The notes: a model not told the origin generated them from the sequence alone. DNA of 64,000 nucleotides from Nakamurella multipartita DSM 44233 (GCF_000024365.1 NC_013235.1:3596001-3660000), one strand, 5' to 3'. Numbered from the stretch's first letter, positions 36,207 to 45,066 are shown. Numbers and translations: made by a program.

Positions 36207-37526
36207 ATGGAATTCAGCATTCCGGCCCTGCCCGACCCTGATCCCAGCACGGTCCCGCTGGGCGGCACCCCGGTACAGACCACCGGCCGCTTCATCGTTG
36301 TGTTCGCCCGAGGCACCGACGCCAAGGCGACCCTGGCCCGGACCGCCGGCGTCGGCACCGTGGCCGATTCGCGCGACTTCACCGCCCAGGCCGTCGATTT
36401 CAGTCAGACCGAGGGGTCGGACGCGGTCTGGTTCGACACCCTGGGCGTCGCCGTCGTCACGGCCGAACCGGCTCAACTCGGGGCGCTGCGGACCGCCGAG
36501 GCCGGTGAGGACGCGATCATCTCGGTCTCGCCGGAGCTGATTCACCACATCCTGGACGGCGACTACCTGCAGGGTTACCGGGACGGGGTCAGTGACCTGG
36601 CCGGGCGGCTCGGCGCGGTCGAGCGGCCGGCAGGCTCCGGAGTGTCCGCGGCCGCCGCCAATCCCTCGTTCGCCGACAACGCCCAATTCACCTGGGGCCT
36701 GCAGGCGACCGGAGTGTCGACCTCACCCCAGTCCGGCGCCGGCATCAAGGTCGCCGTCCTGGACACCGGGTTCGACGTGGGCCATCCCGACTTCGTCGGC
36801 CGTTCGGTGACCACCCAGTCCTTCGTTGCCGGGGAGACCGTCCAGGACGGGCACGGCCACGGCACCCACTGCATCGGTACCTCCTGCGGGTCGAAGGCGC
36901 CGGAGACCGGACCGAGGTACGGCGTCGCCTACGGCGCGTCGATCTACGCCGGAAAGGTGCTGGGCGACAGCGGCTCCGGCTCCGACGGGGGCATCATCGC
37001 CGGCATCAACTGGGCCGTGGAGAACGGCTGCCACGTGATCTCCATGTCCCTGGGGGCGGACGTGGCCTCGGTGCACCCGCCCTACACGGTGGTGGGCCAG
37101 CGCGCTCTGGACGCCGGTTCGCTGATCGTCGCTGCGGCCGGCAACAACGCCGACCGCCGGGTCGGCAACTTCGGCTTCGTGGGCACCCCGGCCAACAGCC
37201 CGTTCATCATGGCCGTCGGCGCCCTGGACCAGAAGCTGGACATGGCCTACTTCTCGGCCCGCACCCTGGCCGGCACCCGCGGCGGGCAGGTCGACATCGC
37301 TGGGCCCGGCTACCAGGTCTACTCGTCGTGGCTGATGCCGACCCGGTACAAGACGATCAGTGGCACCAGCATGGCCACTCCGCACGTGGCCGGCGTCGCC
37401 GCGCTCTGGGCCGAGCTCACCGGCTACCGCGGCCGCGATCTGTGGGCCACCCTGGCCCAGGACTCGCAGCGCCTGCTGCAGCCGTCGGTGGACGTCGGCG
37501 GCGGATTGGTCCTCGCCCCGCAATGA
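36207..37526 (+). CDS. S8 family subtilisin-like serine peptidase
   Basis: A 439-residue subtilase from ATG 36207 (GAAGG 9 bp upstream). There is no recognisable signal peptide. Residues ~25-115 resemble a propeptide-like alpha/beta domain. The catalytic domain carries Asp186 in AVLDTGFDVGHPDF, His221 in GHGHGTHCIGT, the oxyanion Asn in AAGNNAD and Ser388 in SGTSMATPH. A small reading frame follows with a 4-bp overlap; its product looks like a subtilase inhibitor or chaperone. Without a leader the enzyme may act inside the cell or be exported by an unusual route. Confidence 0.92.
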   Translation: MEFSIPALPDPDPSTVPLGGTPVQTTGRFIVVFARGTDAKATLARTAGVGTVADSRDFTAQAVDFSQTEGSDAVWFDTLGVAVVTAEPAQLGALRTAEAGEDAIISVSPELIHHILDGDYLQGYRDGVSDLAGRLGAVERPAGSGVSAAAANPSFADNAQFTWGLQATGVSTSPQSGAGIKVAVLDTGFDVGHPDFVGRSVTTQSFVAGETVQDGHGHGTHCIGTSCGSKAPETGPRYGVAYGASIYAGKVLGDSGSGSDGGIIAGINWAVENGCHVISMSLGADVASVHPPYTVVGQRALDAGSLIVAAAGNNADRRVGNFGFVGTPANSPFIMAVGALDQKLDMAYFSARTLAGTRGGQVDIAGPGYQVYSSWLMPTRYKTISGTSMATPHVAGVAALWAELTGYRGRDLWATLAQDSQRLLQPSVDVGGGLVLAPQ

Positions 37527-37810
37527 CCGGCGCTTTTCGCTGGGTCGGCACCTACAGTGAAGTCATGACTCGGGTCACGGTGACCGTCGACGACGCCCAT
37601 CGGCGGTCGATCAGCACGCTTGCCCGTTCGCTGGCCGACAAGGGCATGCAGGTGGACCGGGTGATGGAAACCATGGGGTGCATCACCGGGTCCATCCCGT
37701 CCGGCACCGCCACCGCCGTCGCCACTACCCTGCGCAACGTCCCCGGCGTGCTCTCGGTCGACCCGGACGTTGCCTACCGAGTGGCCCCCCCGGATTCGGA
37801 CGTGCAGTAG
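37523..37810 (+). CDS. Small propeptide/I9-inhibitor-like partner of the subtilase
   Basis: A 95-residue protein from ATG 37523, coupled to the subtilase stop; an alternative ATG at 37565 would give 81 residues and a cleaner domain start (TRVTVTVDD). The pattern of short strands and two helices (VTVTVDDAHRRSISTLARSLADKGM, GCITGSIPSG, LRNVPGVLSVDPDVAYRV) is that of the ferredoxin-like subtilisin propeptide or I9 inhibitor fold. Its last residues, after the VDPDV strand, could enter the protease active site as in known propeptides. I infer a stand-alone inhibitor or folding chaperone. Confidence 0.7.
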   Translation: MTGAFRWVGTYSEVMTRVTVTVDDAHRRSISTLARSLADKGMQVDRVMETMGCITGSIPSGTATAVATTLRNVPGVLSVDPDVAYRVAPPDSDVQ

Positions 37811-37827
37811 GTCGAGGCGGGTCCACC

Positions 37828-37953
37828 CGGGCTGATCAACTCGGCGAAAATGGGTCCATTTATACGGTTTCGCGCCGAGTTCATCAGCCCGCTTGCCCGA
37901 CCGCGCCGAGTTCATCAGCCCGCTTGCCCGACCGCGCCGAGTTGATCAGCCCG
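37828..37953. repeat. Inverted repeat flanking a 31-bp tandem repeat
   Basis: Two perfect 19-bp arms (37828-37846 and 37935-37953) face each other. The right part is a tandem array with a 31-bp period: full copies at 37871-37901 and 37902-37932 and a partial third copy from 37933, each starting CGCGCCGAGTT. The core word (CGCCGAGTTGATCAGCCC type) thus occurs four times, once inverted. It lies between convergent genes, so it may act as a terminator, but the form looks like a small dispersed REP-like element. Not a CRISPR: there are no unique spacers. Confidence 0.75.
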
Positions 37954-38067
37954 TCAGGTGCGCCAGCGCCCGGGCAACCAGGCCCGGTTAGCGGCCGGCC
38001 GTGGCCACGACTCGGACCGGACAGCTTGCCCTCGTGCGCGACCGTGGTCGGTCACGACGGCGCACTC

Positions 38068-38664
38068 CTAGAGCTTCCGGTTCACCCGCTGCCCGTCGTC
38101 CCGCACGATGTAGGCGGGATACACGCCCACGACCGTGCACCGGGCCGGGACGTCTTTGACGATCACCGCATTCGCCCCCACGGTGGCCCCTTCCCCGATG
38201 GTGACCGCGCCGAAGATTCGGGCGCCGGGTCCCACCCGGACATGGTCGAGCAGGACGGGCCGGTCCGTCTTGTTGCTGTATCCGATCGTGACCTGCTGAT
38301 TGACCCAGCAGTACGCTCCGATCCGCTCCCCGTTGATCCTCGATCCTTCGCCGTGCTGGATGAACAGGCCCGGCCCGATCTCTTTGGCGCTCAGCCGCAG
38401 CGTCGGCAGCGGGGAGTAGATCACCCGCAGCAGGTAGGACCAGGGTTTCACCCGGTAGTAAAAGAGGTTCCGGAACTCCCGATGCTCGATCAGCAGGGTG
38501 TGCAGGCCCAGCAAGGTCGACCCGTGCAGCTCGTGCTCCCGCATCCACACGCCCAGGTCGACGTCGATGGCCGCCCGGCTGGGCGTCAAGGCGTAGGTCA
38601 ACAGATGCAGGGACGAGGCCGGCAACGAGACGTGGCGCCCGACCCACTTCAGCAGCCGCTTCAC
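38068..38664 (-). CDS. Left-handed beta-helix acyltransferase (serine acetyltransferase-like)
   Basis: A 198-residue protein starting at GTG 38664, with GGGAGG directly upstream; an upstream extension to 38781 is open but has no support. After a helical N-terminus (FRNLFYYRVKPWSYLL) it has hexapeptide repeats: IGPGLFIQHGEGSRI, IGAYCWVNQQVTIG, VRVGPGARIFGAVTIGEGATVGANAVIVKDVPA. Such enzymes acetylate serine, sugars or antibiotics with acetyl-CoA. The N-terminus is unlike classical CysE, so a surface-polysaccharide acetyltransferase is equally possible. Confidence 0.85.
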   Translation of the reverse strand: MKRLLKWVGRHVSLPASSLHLLTYALTPSRAAIDVDLGVWMREHELHGSTLLGLHTLLIEHREFRNLFYYRVKPWSYLLRVIYSPLPTLRLSAKEIGPGLFIQHGEGSRINGERIGAYCWVNQQVTIGYSNKTDRPVLLDHVRVGPGARIFGAVTIGEGATVGANAVIVKDVPARCTVVGVYPAYIVRDDGQRVNRKL

Positions 38665-38792
38665 GGAGCCTCCCCTCGTCGCCGCATCGGTGACTCGGCT
38701 CGTGACCACGCTCACGGCTGACGCCCCATCAACCCTGGTCGTGTCCTGCCCGAGGTCGCAACTGCCGTGGGACGAAATCACCCTATCCGGTG

Positions 38793-38817
38793 CCCGCCCC
38801 GCGGGAGGCGGGGCGGG
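38793..38817 (-). terminator. GC-rich hairpin downstream of the secreted-protein gene
   Basis: A 10-bp perfect stem (CCCGCCCCGC with its complement) and 5-nt loop, 50 bp beyond the stop of the minus-strand gene at 38867. No T-run follows, as is usual for actinobacterial terminators. Confidence 0.45.
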
Positions 38818-38866
38818 GTGGACCCGGCAGGGAGGACCGCGGCCCCTTGGGCCAGGTCCGTAGCGA

Positions 38867-39343
38867 TCAGTACTCGGTCAGGTCGTTGCCCATGTAGCAG
38901 AAGGACTCGGCCTGGTGGTCGGAGTAGGTGTAGTACTGCTCGTAGGTGTCGATGTACTCACCGCTGAAGTCGAAGTCGTAGCCGTTCCACTGGGCGTACT
39001 GCACGTAGACCATGTAGTAGCCGGGGTCGAACGTCAGGTCCGAGATGTTGTACGAGGCGTAGTAGTCGGCCTCGACCCAGTAGCCGTCGGTCACCCACTG
39101 CTCGGTGTAAAAGTCCCAGACCCAGATCTTGGCGAAGCTGCCCGAGTCGGCGTCCGAGGTGCTGGTGAACACCAGCGATTCGCCCCCGCATTCCACAGTG
39201 GTGCCGAACACGGTGCTACCGGCGACGGTATCGGCGTTCGCGGCGCCGACCGAACCGACGATCGCGAAGCCGAGAAACATCGCGGCGGTGGCCACGACGA
39301 GTCCGGCGAGGCGGCGGATCAGGGTGCGGGCGATGGTGGCCAT
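38867..39343 (-). CDS. Secreted Tyr/Asp-rich protein of unknown function
   Basis: A 158-residue protein from ATG 39343 with a clear signal peptide: basic LIRRLAG, hydrophobic LVVATAAMFLGFAIVG, cleavage likely after AANA near residue 37. The mature part is acidic and very rich in Tyr, Asp and Trp (WVWDFYTEQW, YWVEADYYASYN, YDFDFSGEYIDTYEQYYTY), suggesting an extracellular beta-sandwich; two cysteines (in VECGGE and SFCYMG) could form a disulphide. No family recognised. It stands alone, with a hairpin downstream. Confidence 0.8.
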   Translation of the reverse strand: MATIARTLIRRLAGLVVATAAMFLGFAIVGSVGAANADTVAGSTVFGTTVECGGESLVFTSTSDADSGSFAKIWVWDFYTEQWVTDGYWVEADYYASYNISDLTFDPGYYMVYVQYAQWNGYDFDFSGEYIDTYEQYYTYSDHQAESFCYMGNDLTEY

Positions 39344-39461
39344 GGTGTCCTCCTGGGGGCTGGATCCTGGTTGTTCGACCTGCTGAACAAAGGATCGGCC
39401 GCCCCGCTGAAGGCTCACCGAAGAACGACTGAAGGCCCCACCGCCCGCGCCACCGGCATCG

Positions 39462-40427
39462 TTAGGGCTGCAGCACCAGCTTGCCGGTGGTCCGGCGGGC
39501 GGCCAGATCCTCCTGCGCCCGGGCGGCCTGCGCCAGCGGGTACGTCCCGCCGATGCGCACCCGCAGGCTGCCGTCGGCCACCCACCCGAACAGCTCGGCG
39601 GACCGGGCCAGCAGCTCCTCCCGGTCGGCGACGAAGTGATCGACGTTGGGCCGGGTGAGCTTGAGCGATCCGCCGCGGTTGAGCCGCTGGATGTCGAACG
39701 GCGGCACCTGCCCGCTCGCGCCGCCGAAGAGCACCATGGTGCCGCGCGGTCGCAGCGCCTCCAGCGACCCGTCGAAGGTGGCTGCCCCGACGCCGTCGTA
39801 GACCACGTCCGCGCCCTTGCCCGCGGCGAACTCACGCACCCGGGCCGGGAAGTCGTCGTAGCCGACCAGCACCTCGTCGGCACCGGCCGCGCGGGACAGC
39901 TCGGCCTTGTCCGCGGTCGACACCGTGGTGATCACCCGCGCCCCCTTGGCCTTGGCGATCTGGGTGAGCAGCAGGCCCACGCCACCGGCGCCGGCGTGGA
40001 TCAGCACCGCATCGCCGGCCTGGATCCGGTAGACGTCCGTGGCCAGCGCGTGCGCGGTCAGGCCTTGCAGGCAGACGGCGGCCGCCTGCTCGTCGGAGAC
40101 ACCATCGGGCACCGGGATGAACCGGCCCGCCGGCCCGACCGTCACCTCGGCGTAGGACCCCGGCACCATCAGCCAGGCCACCCGGTCACCGATCGAGACC
40201 CCGTCCACGCCGTCGCCGACGGCGATGACCCGGCCGGCACCCTCCCGGCCGGGCACGAACGGCAGGTCCATCGGGTAGACGCCCTCCCGGTGATAGATGT
40301 CGATGAAGTTCACCCCGGCCGCCGCCACCTGCACCGCGAGCTGACCGGGACCTGCCTCGGGCACCGGAATCTCGCGGTAGTCGAGCACCTCCGGCCCGCC
40401 GGTGGTGGTGATCTGGATCGCGTGCAT
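39462..40427 (-). CDS. NADPH:quinone reductase (zeta-crystallin-like)
   Basis: A 321-residue zinc-free medium-chain dehydrogenase. ATG 40427 is preferred because GAGGG sits 5-9 bp before it; an ATG at 40442 would place that site inside the gene. Motifs are AAGVNFIDIYHREGVYP, PGREGAGRVIAVGDGV, and the NADPH loop HAGAGGVGLLLTQIAKAKGA. It reduces quinones by one-electron steps in the cytoplasm. Twenty-one bp downstream of rarA on the same strand. Confidence 0.92.
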   Translation of the reverse strand: MHAIQITTTGGPEVLDYREIPVPEAGPGQLAVQVAAAGVNFIDIYHREGVYPMDLPFVPGREGAGRVIAVGDGVDGVSIGDRVAWLMVPGSYAEVTVGPAGRFIPVPDGVSDEQAAAVCLQGLTAHALATDVYRIQAGDAVLIHAGAGGVGLLLTQIAKAKGARVITTVSTADKAELSRAAGADEVLVGYDDFPARVREFAAGKGADVVYDGVGAATFDGSLEALRPRGTMVLFGGASGQVPPFDIQRLNRGGSLKLTRPNVDHFVADREELLARSAELFGWVADGSLRVRIGGTYPLAQAARAQEDLAARRTTGKLVLQP

Positions 40428-40448
40428 CAGGCCCTCGCCCATGTCTGC

Positions 40449-41933
40449 TCAGCCTTTCCCCCGGTCCCCGGGACCGGATGTGGTGGTCGGGTCGGTCGTG
40501 TCGTCATTGGCTTGCCCGCGGATGGTGCGGCGCAGCTTGGGTACCCGCTCGGCGAGCACCCGCTCGGCCCCGAACCCGGTGGGGCGGTAGTAGTCCCGGC
40601 CGACCAGCTCGTCCGGCGGATACTGCTGGGCGACCACGGCACCGGGTCGCCCGTGCGGGTAGACGTAGCGCTGGGCGTGGCCCAGTCGCTGCGCACCCGG
40701 GTAGTGCCCGTCGCGCAGGGCCGGCGGCACCGATCCGGCCCGGCCCTCGCGCACGTCGGCCATGGCCGCGTCGATCGCAGTGATCACCGCGTTGGATTTG
40801 GGCGCGGTGGACAGGTGAATGGTGACCTGGGCCAGCGCGATGCGCGCCTCGGGCAGGCCGACCAGCTGCACCACCTGGGCGGCGGCGACGGCGGCCGGCA
40901 GCGCGGTCGGGTCGGCCATCCCCACGTCCTCGGACGCGTGGACCATCAGTCGCCGGGCGATGAACCGCGGGTCCTCCCCCGCCTCGATCATCCGGGCCAG
41001 GTAGTGCAGCGCCGCGTCGACGTCGCTACCGCGGATCGACTTGATAAAGGCACTGGTCACGTCGTAGTGCTGGTCGCCCGACCGGTCGTAGCGGACGGCG
41101 GCCCGGTTGACCGCCCGTTCCACCGCATCGAGGTCGATCTCCAGCACGCCGGCCGGATCGTCATCGGAGTCGGGTGCGTCGAGCTCCCGCACGGATTCGG
41201 CCGAGGCCTCCAGTGCGGTCAGCGCGCGCCGGGCGTCGCCACCGGCCAGGGCAACCAGGTGCGCCCGGGCCGGCTCGGCCAGGGTGAATGCGCCGGCCAG
41301 GCCCCGCTCGTCGGCCACCGCGCGGTCGATCAGCTCGCTGATGTCGGTGTCGGTCAGCGGCTGCAGTTGCAGGATCAGCGACCGCGACAGCAACGGGGAC
41401 ACGACCGAGAAGAACGGGTTCTCGGTGGTCGCGGCGACCAGCACGATGGTGCGGTCCTCGACGGCGCCCAGCAGCGAGTCCTGCTGGGTCCGGGAGAAGC
41501 GGTGCACCTCGTCGATGAACAGCACGGTCTGCTCGCCGGTGCGGCGCAGCCGGGTGGTGGCCTCGGCGATGACCGCCCGCACCTCCTTGACCCCGGCCGA
41601 CACCGCCGACAGTTGCGCGAAGAAGCGGCCGGTGCTGCCGGCGACCAGGGTGGCCAGGGTGGTCTTGCCGGTGCCGGGCGGACCGTAGAGCAGCATCGAG
41701 GACGGCGCGCCACCCTGAACCAGCCGACGCAGTGGGGCACCCGGTCCGAGCAGGTGCTGCTGGCCGACCACCTCGTCCAACGTCCGCGGCCGCATCCGGG
41801 CGGCCAACGGTGCGTGCGGGTCGACGGGTCGGTCCGGACGAGCGGCGCCGGGCAGGTCGTGGTCACCGGATCCGGAGACCGAGCCGGCCTGCTCGCCACC
41901 GACGGCGAACAGGCCGGGCTCGTTCACACTCAC
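40449..41933 (-). CDS. rarA: Replication-associated recombination ATPase RarA (MgsA)
   Basis: A 494-residue AAA+ protein from GTG 41933. After a ~45-residue variable N-terminus it has [22 protein letters not shown], Walker [10 protein letters not shown], Walker [11 protein letters not shown], sensor [10 protein letters not shown] and the C-terminal oligomerisation part with [29 protein letters not shown] and [20 protein letters not shown]. It acts at stalled replication forks with SSB and clamp loader proteins. Typical length. Confidence 0.95.
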   Translation of the reverse strand: MSVNEPGLFAVGGEQAGSVSGSGDHDLPGAARPDRPVDPHAPLAARMRPRTLDEVVGQQHLLGPGAPLRRLVQGGAPSSMLLYGPPGTGKTTLATLVAGSTGRFFAQLSAVSAGVKEVRAVIAEATTRLRRTGEQTVLFIDEVHRFSRTQQDSLLGAVEDRTIVLVAATTENPFFSVVSPLLSRSLILQLQPLTDTDISELIDRAVADERGLAGAFTLAEPARAHLVALAGGDARRALTALEASAESVRELDAPDSDDDPAGVLEIDLDAVERAVNRAAVRYDRSGDQHYDVTSAFIKSIRGSDVDAALHYLARMIEAGEDPRFIARRLMVHASEDVGMADPTALPAAVAAAQVVQLVGLPEARIALAQVTIHLSTAPKSNAVITAIDAAMADVREGRAGSVPPALRDGHYPGAQRLGHAQRYVYPHGRPGAVVAQQYPPDELVGRDYYRPTGFGAERVLAERVPKLRRTIRGQANDDTTDPTTTSGPGDRGKG

Positions 41934-41980
41934 GTCATGCGACGCTACCGTCCGGGCCGGCGGCGCACGACCGCCGGTCC

Positions 41981-43006
41981 TCAGACGGTGGCGTTGACCT
42001 CGGCCGGGGTGTTGGACGCGGCCACCAGCTTGTGCACCAGGCGCATCTTGTCCAGCACGGTCGGCGGCAGCACGAACGGGTAGAGGTCCTTGTGCCCCAT
42101 CGACCGGTTCAGCATGTTCAGCGACCAGGCCAGCGGCAGCCACAGCGCGATCATCCGGTCGAAGCCGACGTCGCCGGCCAGCGGCTGGGTGGCCGCGGCG
42201 CCGGCCGGGGCGAACCCGAAGGCGGCCGCGGTGTCGATGGTGTCCCGGATGTGCAGGTAGTGGGCGAAGGTCTCGGCCCAGTCCTCGGCCGGGTGCATGG
42301 TGGCGTAGGAGGAGACGTAGTTGTCCTCCCAACCCTCGGGCGCACCCTGCGAGTAGTGCCGGTCCAGCGCCTCCTGGTAGTCCAGGTCGGGATCGCCGAA
42401 CAGCTTCTCGAACTCCTGCCGGGCCGGGCCCGTCTCGGCGAGCACGAAGAAGAAGTAGTGCCCGGTCTCGTGCCGGAAATGCCCCAGCAGGGTCCGGTAC
42501 GGCTCGTCCATCGAGATGCGCAGCTGCTCGCGGTGCACGTCGTCACCCTCGGCCAGGTCCAGGGTGATGACCCCGGAGTCGTGACCGGTGATGACGTTCT
42601 CGTGCTCGCTGGAGAGCAGGTCGAAGGTCAGACCCTTCTCCGGGTCGGCGGTGCGGTCGTTGATCGGCAGGCTGAGCTCGACCAGCTCCACCACCAGACG
42701 ACGCTTGGCCGCCTCGGCCTCGGCGAAGGCCGGCAGCGCCGGGTCACCATCGGCGGGGCGGGTGCGGGTCAGCGAGCAGGATCGGCACAGCGGCTCGCCG
42801 TCGACCGGCACCAGCCAGTTGCAGGCGGCCACGTGCAGGTTCGCGCACATCTTGCGCGCGGGCTCCAGGACGGTGGTGCCGCCTTCGCCCAGGACGGCGA
42901 AGTCCCGCGCGGCCAGATCGAAGCCAATGGCATTGCCGCAGTTCAGGCACACCGAGTTCTCGAAGGCCAGCTGCTGACCGCAGTGAGGGCAGACGAAGTC
43001 GCGCAT
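41981..43006 (-). CDS. Zinc-ribbon putative zinc metallopeptidase
   Basis: A 341-residue protein from ATG 43006. The N-terminus is a zinc ribbon ([10 protein letters not shown] and VCLNCGN), followed by a second pair of cysteines (CRSCS). The catalytic motif HETGH is in [12 protein letters not shown] near residue 180 and a downstream [12 protein letters not shown] gives the third ligand. This matches the family annotated as putative zinc-binding metallopeptidases, cytosolic and of unknown substrate. No signal peptide or membrane helix. Confidence 0.88.
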   Translation of the reverse strand: MRDFVCPHCGQQLAFENSVCLNCGNAIGFDLAARDFAVLGEGGTTVLEPARKMCANLHVAACNWLVPVDGEPLCRSCSLTRTRPADGDPALPAFAEAEAAKRRLVVELVELSLPINDRTADPEKGLTFDLLSSEHENVITGHDSGVITLDLAEGDDVHREQLRISMDEPYRTLLGHFRHETGHYFFFVLAETGPARQEFEKLFGDPDLDYQEALDRHYSQGAPEGWEDNYVSSYATMHPAEDWAETFAHYLHIRDTIDTAAAFGFAPAGAAATQPLAGDVGFDRMIALWLPLAWSLNMLNRSMGHKDLYPFVLPPTVLDKMRLVHKLVAASNTPAEVNATV

Positions 43007-43148
43007 GAGGTAGTTCTCCAGGTCTTGTCCGGATCGCGTGTCCCGTCGCCGATGAGGGGAAGACGCCGTGGCGGGCAGCCTCACTGTAGTGGGCTGCGTA
43101 CGATGCCAATTCCCACGCGCCGAACAAGGTAAACCGACCGAACGGGAC

Positions 43149-43973
43149 TCAACCCACCCTGGTGCCGACCTGCCGGAGGACCTCTTCCAGGAACTCCGCC
43201 GCGCCATCCTCGTCGTGCCGGCCGATCACGGCCGCCGCGACGGCCCGCGCCTCGGGGCGGGCGTTGCCCATGGCCACCGGCGCCCCGATCCGGGCCAGCC
43301 AGATCGCGTCGTTGCCGCCGTCACCCGCCCCGGCGGCCCGGGCCGGGTCCACGCCCAACCGGTCGAAGACGTACTCGATGGCCGACCACTTGCTGGCGTC
43401 GGGCGCCGAGAGCTCCCAGAATTCGTTCATCGAGCGCATCGCCCGGGGCACCAGCCGGCCGACCGCGGGGGCCGCGTCGTCCAGTTCCTGACGCGTCCCG
43501 AAGATCATCGTCTTGAGCACCGTGCCCGGCTCGATGTCTTCGGGGGTGGCCAGCACGACGGTGGCCTCGTTGATCTCCTCCATCGCCCGGGCCAGCGGTT
43601 GCGAGGTGGCGAAGACCTGGTCGATGGTCCACCAGGTCAGCGGCTGACCGGTGACGTGGTGCAGTTCGACCATCGCCGTCATGTCCGCGTCGGGCACCGG
43701 GCGCACCCACAGGTCCTGCGCGGTCAGCGGGTCGGTGATCAGCCCGCCGTTGCAGCTGATCTGCGGCGAGCGCAGGCCGGCGTCGCGGGCGATGTCCAGC
43801 ACCTGGGACCGGGTCCGACCGGTGGCCAGCACCACCGGCACGCCGGCCTCGTCCAGCGCTCGCATGGCCGCCGACGTCCGGGCCGAGATCCGGTGGTCGC
43901 TCCCGGCGATCGTGCCGTCGACGTCCAGCAGCACCGCGGCGGTGGCGGACAGGTCCAGGTCGATGCGATGCAT
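43149..43973 (-). CDS. HAD-superfamily hydrolase (Cof/SPP-like)
   Basis: A 274-residue phosphatase from ATG 43973, with GAGAGGG 4 bp upstream. Motif I is LLDVDGTIAGSD, motif II ATGRTR, the C2-type cap lies between, and motif IV is GAGDGGNDAIWL. Such enzymes hydrolyse sugar phosphates or similar small esters. Immediately upstream of the ribosome site is a (GGTGC)9 repeat; the frame reads through it, so a longer repeat-bearing form of the protein is conceivable. Confidence 0.88.
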   Translation of the reverse strand: MHRIDLDLSATAAVLLDVDGTIAGSDHRISARTSAAMRALDEAGVPVVLATGRTRSQVLDIARDAGLRSPQISCNGGLITDPLTAQDLWVRPVPDADMTAMVELHHVTGQPLTWWTIDQVFATSQPLARAMEEINEATVVLATPEDIEPGTVLKTMIFGTRQELDDAAPAVGRLVPRAMRSMNEFWELSAPDASKWSAIEYVFDRLGVDPARAAGAGDGGNDAIWLARIGAPVAMGNARPEARAVAAAVIGRHDEDGAAEFLEEVLRQVGTRVG

Positions 43974-43984
43974 GAATCCCTCTC

Positions 43985-44030
43985 GGTGCGGTGCGGTGCG
44001 GTGCGGTGCGGTGCGGTGCGGTGCGGTGCG
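43985..44030. repeat. Pentanucleotide simple repeat (GGTGC)9
   Basis: Nine perfect tandem copies of GGTGC plus one base, just upstream of the ribosome binding site of the HAD gene (minus strand). A change of copy number would shift promoter or leader spacing. The unit is not a multiple of three, so it would also switch the reading frame of any upstream start. Confidence 0.9.
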
Positions 44031-44060
44031 CGGGGCCGGTCGGCGCCGTGACGCGAAAGA

Positions 44061-44111
44061 GGCGTGACCCGGGAGGCGCGGTGTCGTCGACGACACCGCC
44101 CGGGTCACGCC
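44061..44111 (-). terminator. Long interrupted hairpin after the transporter-like gene
   Basis: Arms GGCGTGACCCGGG + CGGTGTCGTC pair with GACGACACCG + CCCGGGTCACGCC over 23 bp, with a 5-nt bulge (44074-44078) and no loop. It lies 23-73 bp beyond the stop of the minus-strand gene at 44134 and separates the catabolic locus from the HAD gene. Confidence 0.65.
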
Positions 44112-44133
44112 CCTGCGCGGGCGAACTGACAGA

Positions 44134-45066
44134 TCAGCTCAGGACGGCGGCCAGCCCCAGCACGATCGTGGTGGCCGGCCAGATGGCGGCGGCCGGCGGA
44201 TCAATGTGGGTGTTGCCGTGGTCATGCAGCAGCCGGGCGAAGAACTCGGCGAACCACGCCGACATCATGCCGAAGAGCGCACCGATGATCAGCGCGACGA
44301 CGGTGTTGCCACCGACGATCGGCAGGAACGCGAACGCCCCGACGCCGCCGATGATCGTGATGTGGTGGGTCACCGGGAAGCTCAGGCCCAGGCTCAGGAA
44401 CAGCAGGGACACCGCGGACAGGCCGAACACGAAGTACTGCACGGCCGGGATGCCCGGGTACAGCTCGTTGAGCTTGAGCGTCACACCGGCCGCGAACAGA
44501 CCGGCGCCCAGACCGAGAACGGTGTTCGGAACGAACTTCTCGTGGTAACGAACCCACGCGGTCTCGTCCTTGGGGGCGAATCGTCCCCACCCGGCACCCT
44601 CGGGCAGGTTGCCGAAGATGCTGGCCCGCCCGATGAACAGCCGCACGATCAAGGCCGAGATCACCACGGTGACCGCCACGGTGTCGGTGTGGGTGCCGAA
44701 CCACGGAATCTTGGCGATGCCCAGCTGGACGAGATAACCGCCCATGCCGAAAAGTGCACCGACGATGAGGACGTCGGGCTTCTCGATCGAGATCAGCGGC
44801 ACGGCAATGTCCTTGCCCCCCACCTTGTCGGAGCGTCGGGCGGCGTACGCGGCCGCCGCGACGCCGCCGGCGAAGGCGACGTGGGGTCCGAAGACCGGGC
44901 CGAACGCCACGGTGCCCAGGAAGTCACCGGTGCCCCCGGCCAGCAGGATGCCCACCCCGGACACGACCATCAGGCCGGTGAAGATGAAAGCGTGGAGCGC
45001 GCCGATCGCGGCGGCGAAGAAGCCACCGCCGGCGGCCAGGAGCAGGGACAGTAGTTCGAAGTTCAT
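44134..45066 (-). CDS. Polytopic membrane protein, candidate transporter of the polyol locus
   Basis: A 310-residue very hydrophobic protein from ATG 45066 with about 8 membrane segments. Two stretches resemble each other: LIVGALFGMGGYLVQLGIAKIPWFGTHTD near residues 97-125 and LIIGALFGMMSAWFAEFFARLLHDHGNTHID near residues 260-290. This hints at an internal duplication, as in many carriers. I do not recognise the family. It is the only transporter-like gene in the visible locus, is divergent from the GlpK-like kinase and has an operator of the shared motif about 80 bp upstream, so uptake of the locus substrate is a reasonable inference. Confidence 0.75.
   Translation of the reverse strand: MNFELLSLLLAAGGGFFAAAIGALHAFIFTGLMVVSGVGILLAGGTGDFLGTVAFGPVFGPHVAFAGGVAAAAYAARRSDKVGGKDIAVPLISIEKPDVLIVGALFGMGGYLVQLGIAKIPWFGTHTDTVAVTVVISALIVRLFIGRASIFGNLPEGAGWGRFAPKDETAWVRYHEKFVPNTVLGLGAGLFAAGVTLKLNELYPGIPAVQYFVFGLSAVSLLFLSLGLSFPVTHHITIIGGVGAFAFLPIVGGNTVVALIIGALFGMMSAWFAEFFARLLHDHGNTHIDPPAAAIWPATTIVLGLAAVLS

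Noticed and set aside
37871-37953. A CRISPR-like repeat array
   Set aside because: The 31-bp units are directly tandem with no unique spacers and no cas genes nearby.
39636-42083. An 815-codon plus-strand frame opposite quinone reductase and rarA
   Set aside because: It spans two well-supported genes on the other strand and shows no protein family features.
44061-44111. An operator with the interrupted palindrome near the HAD gene
   Set aside because: It lies downstream of the membrane-protein stop with a long stable stem, which fits a terminator better; its sequence is unrelated to the shared operator motif.
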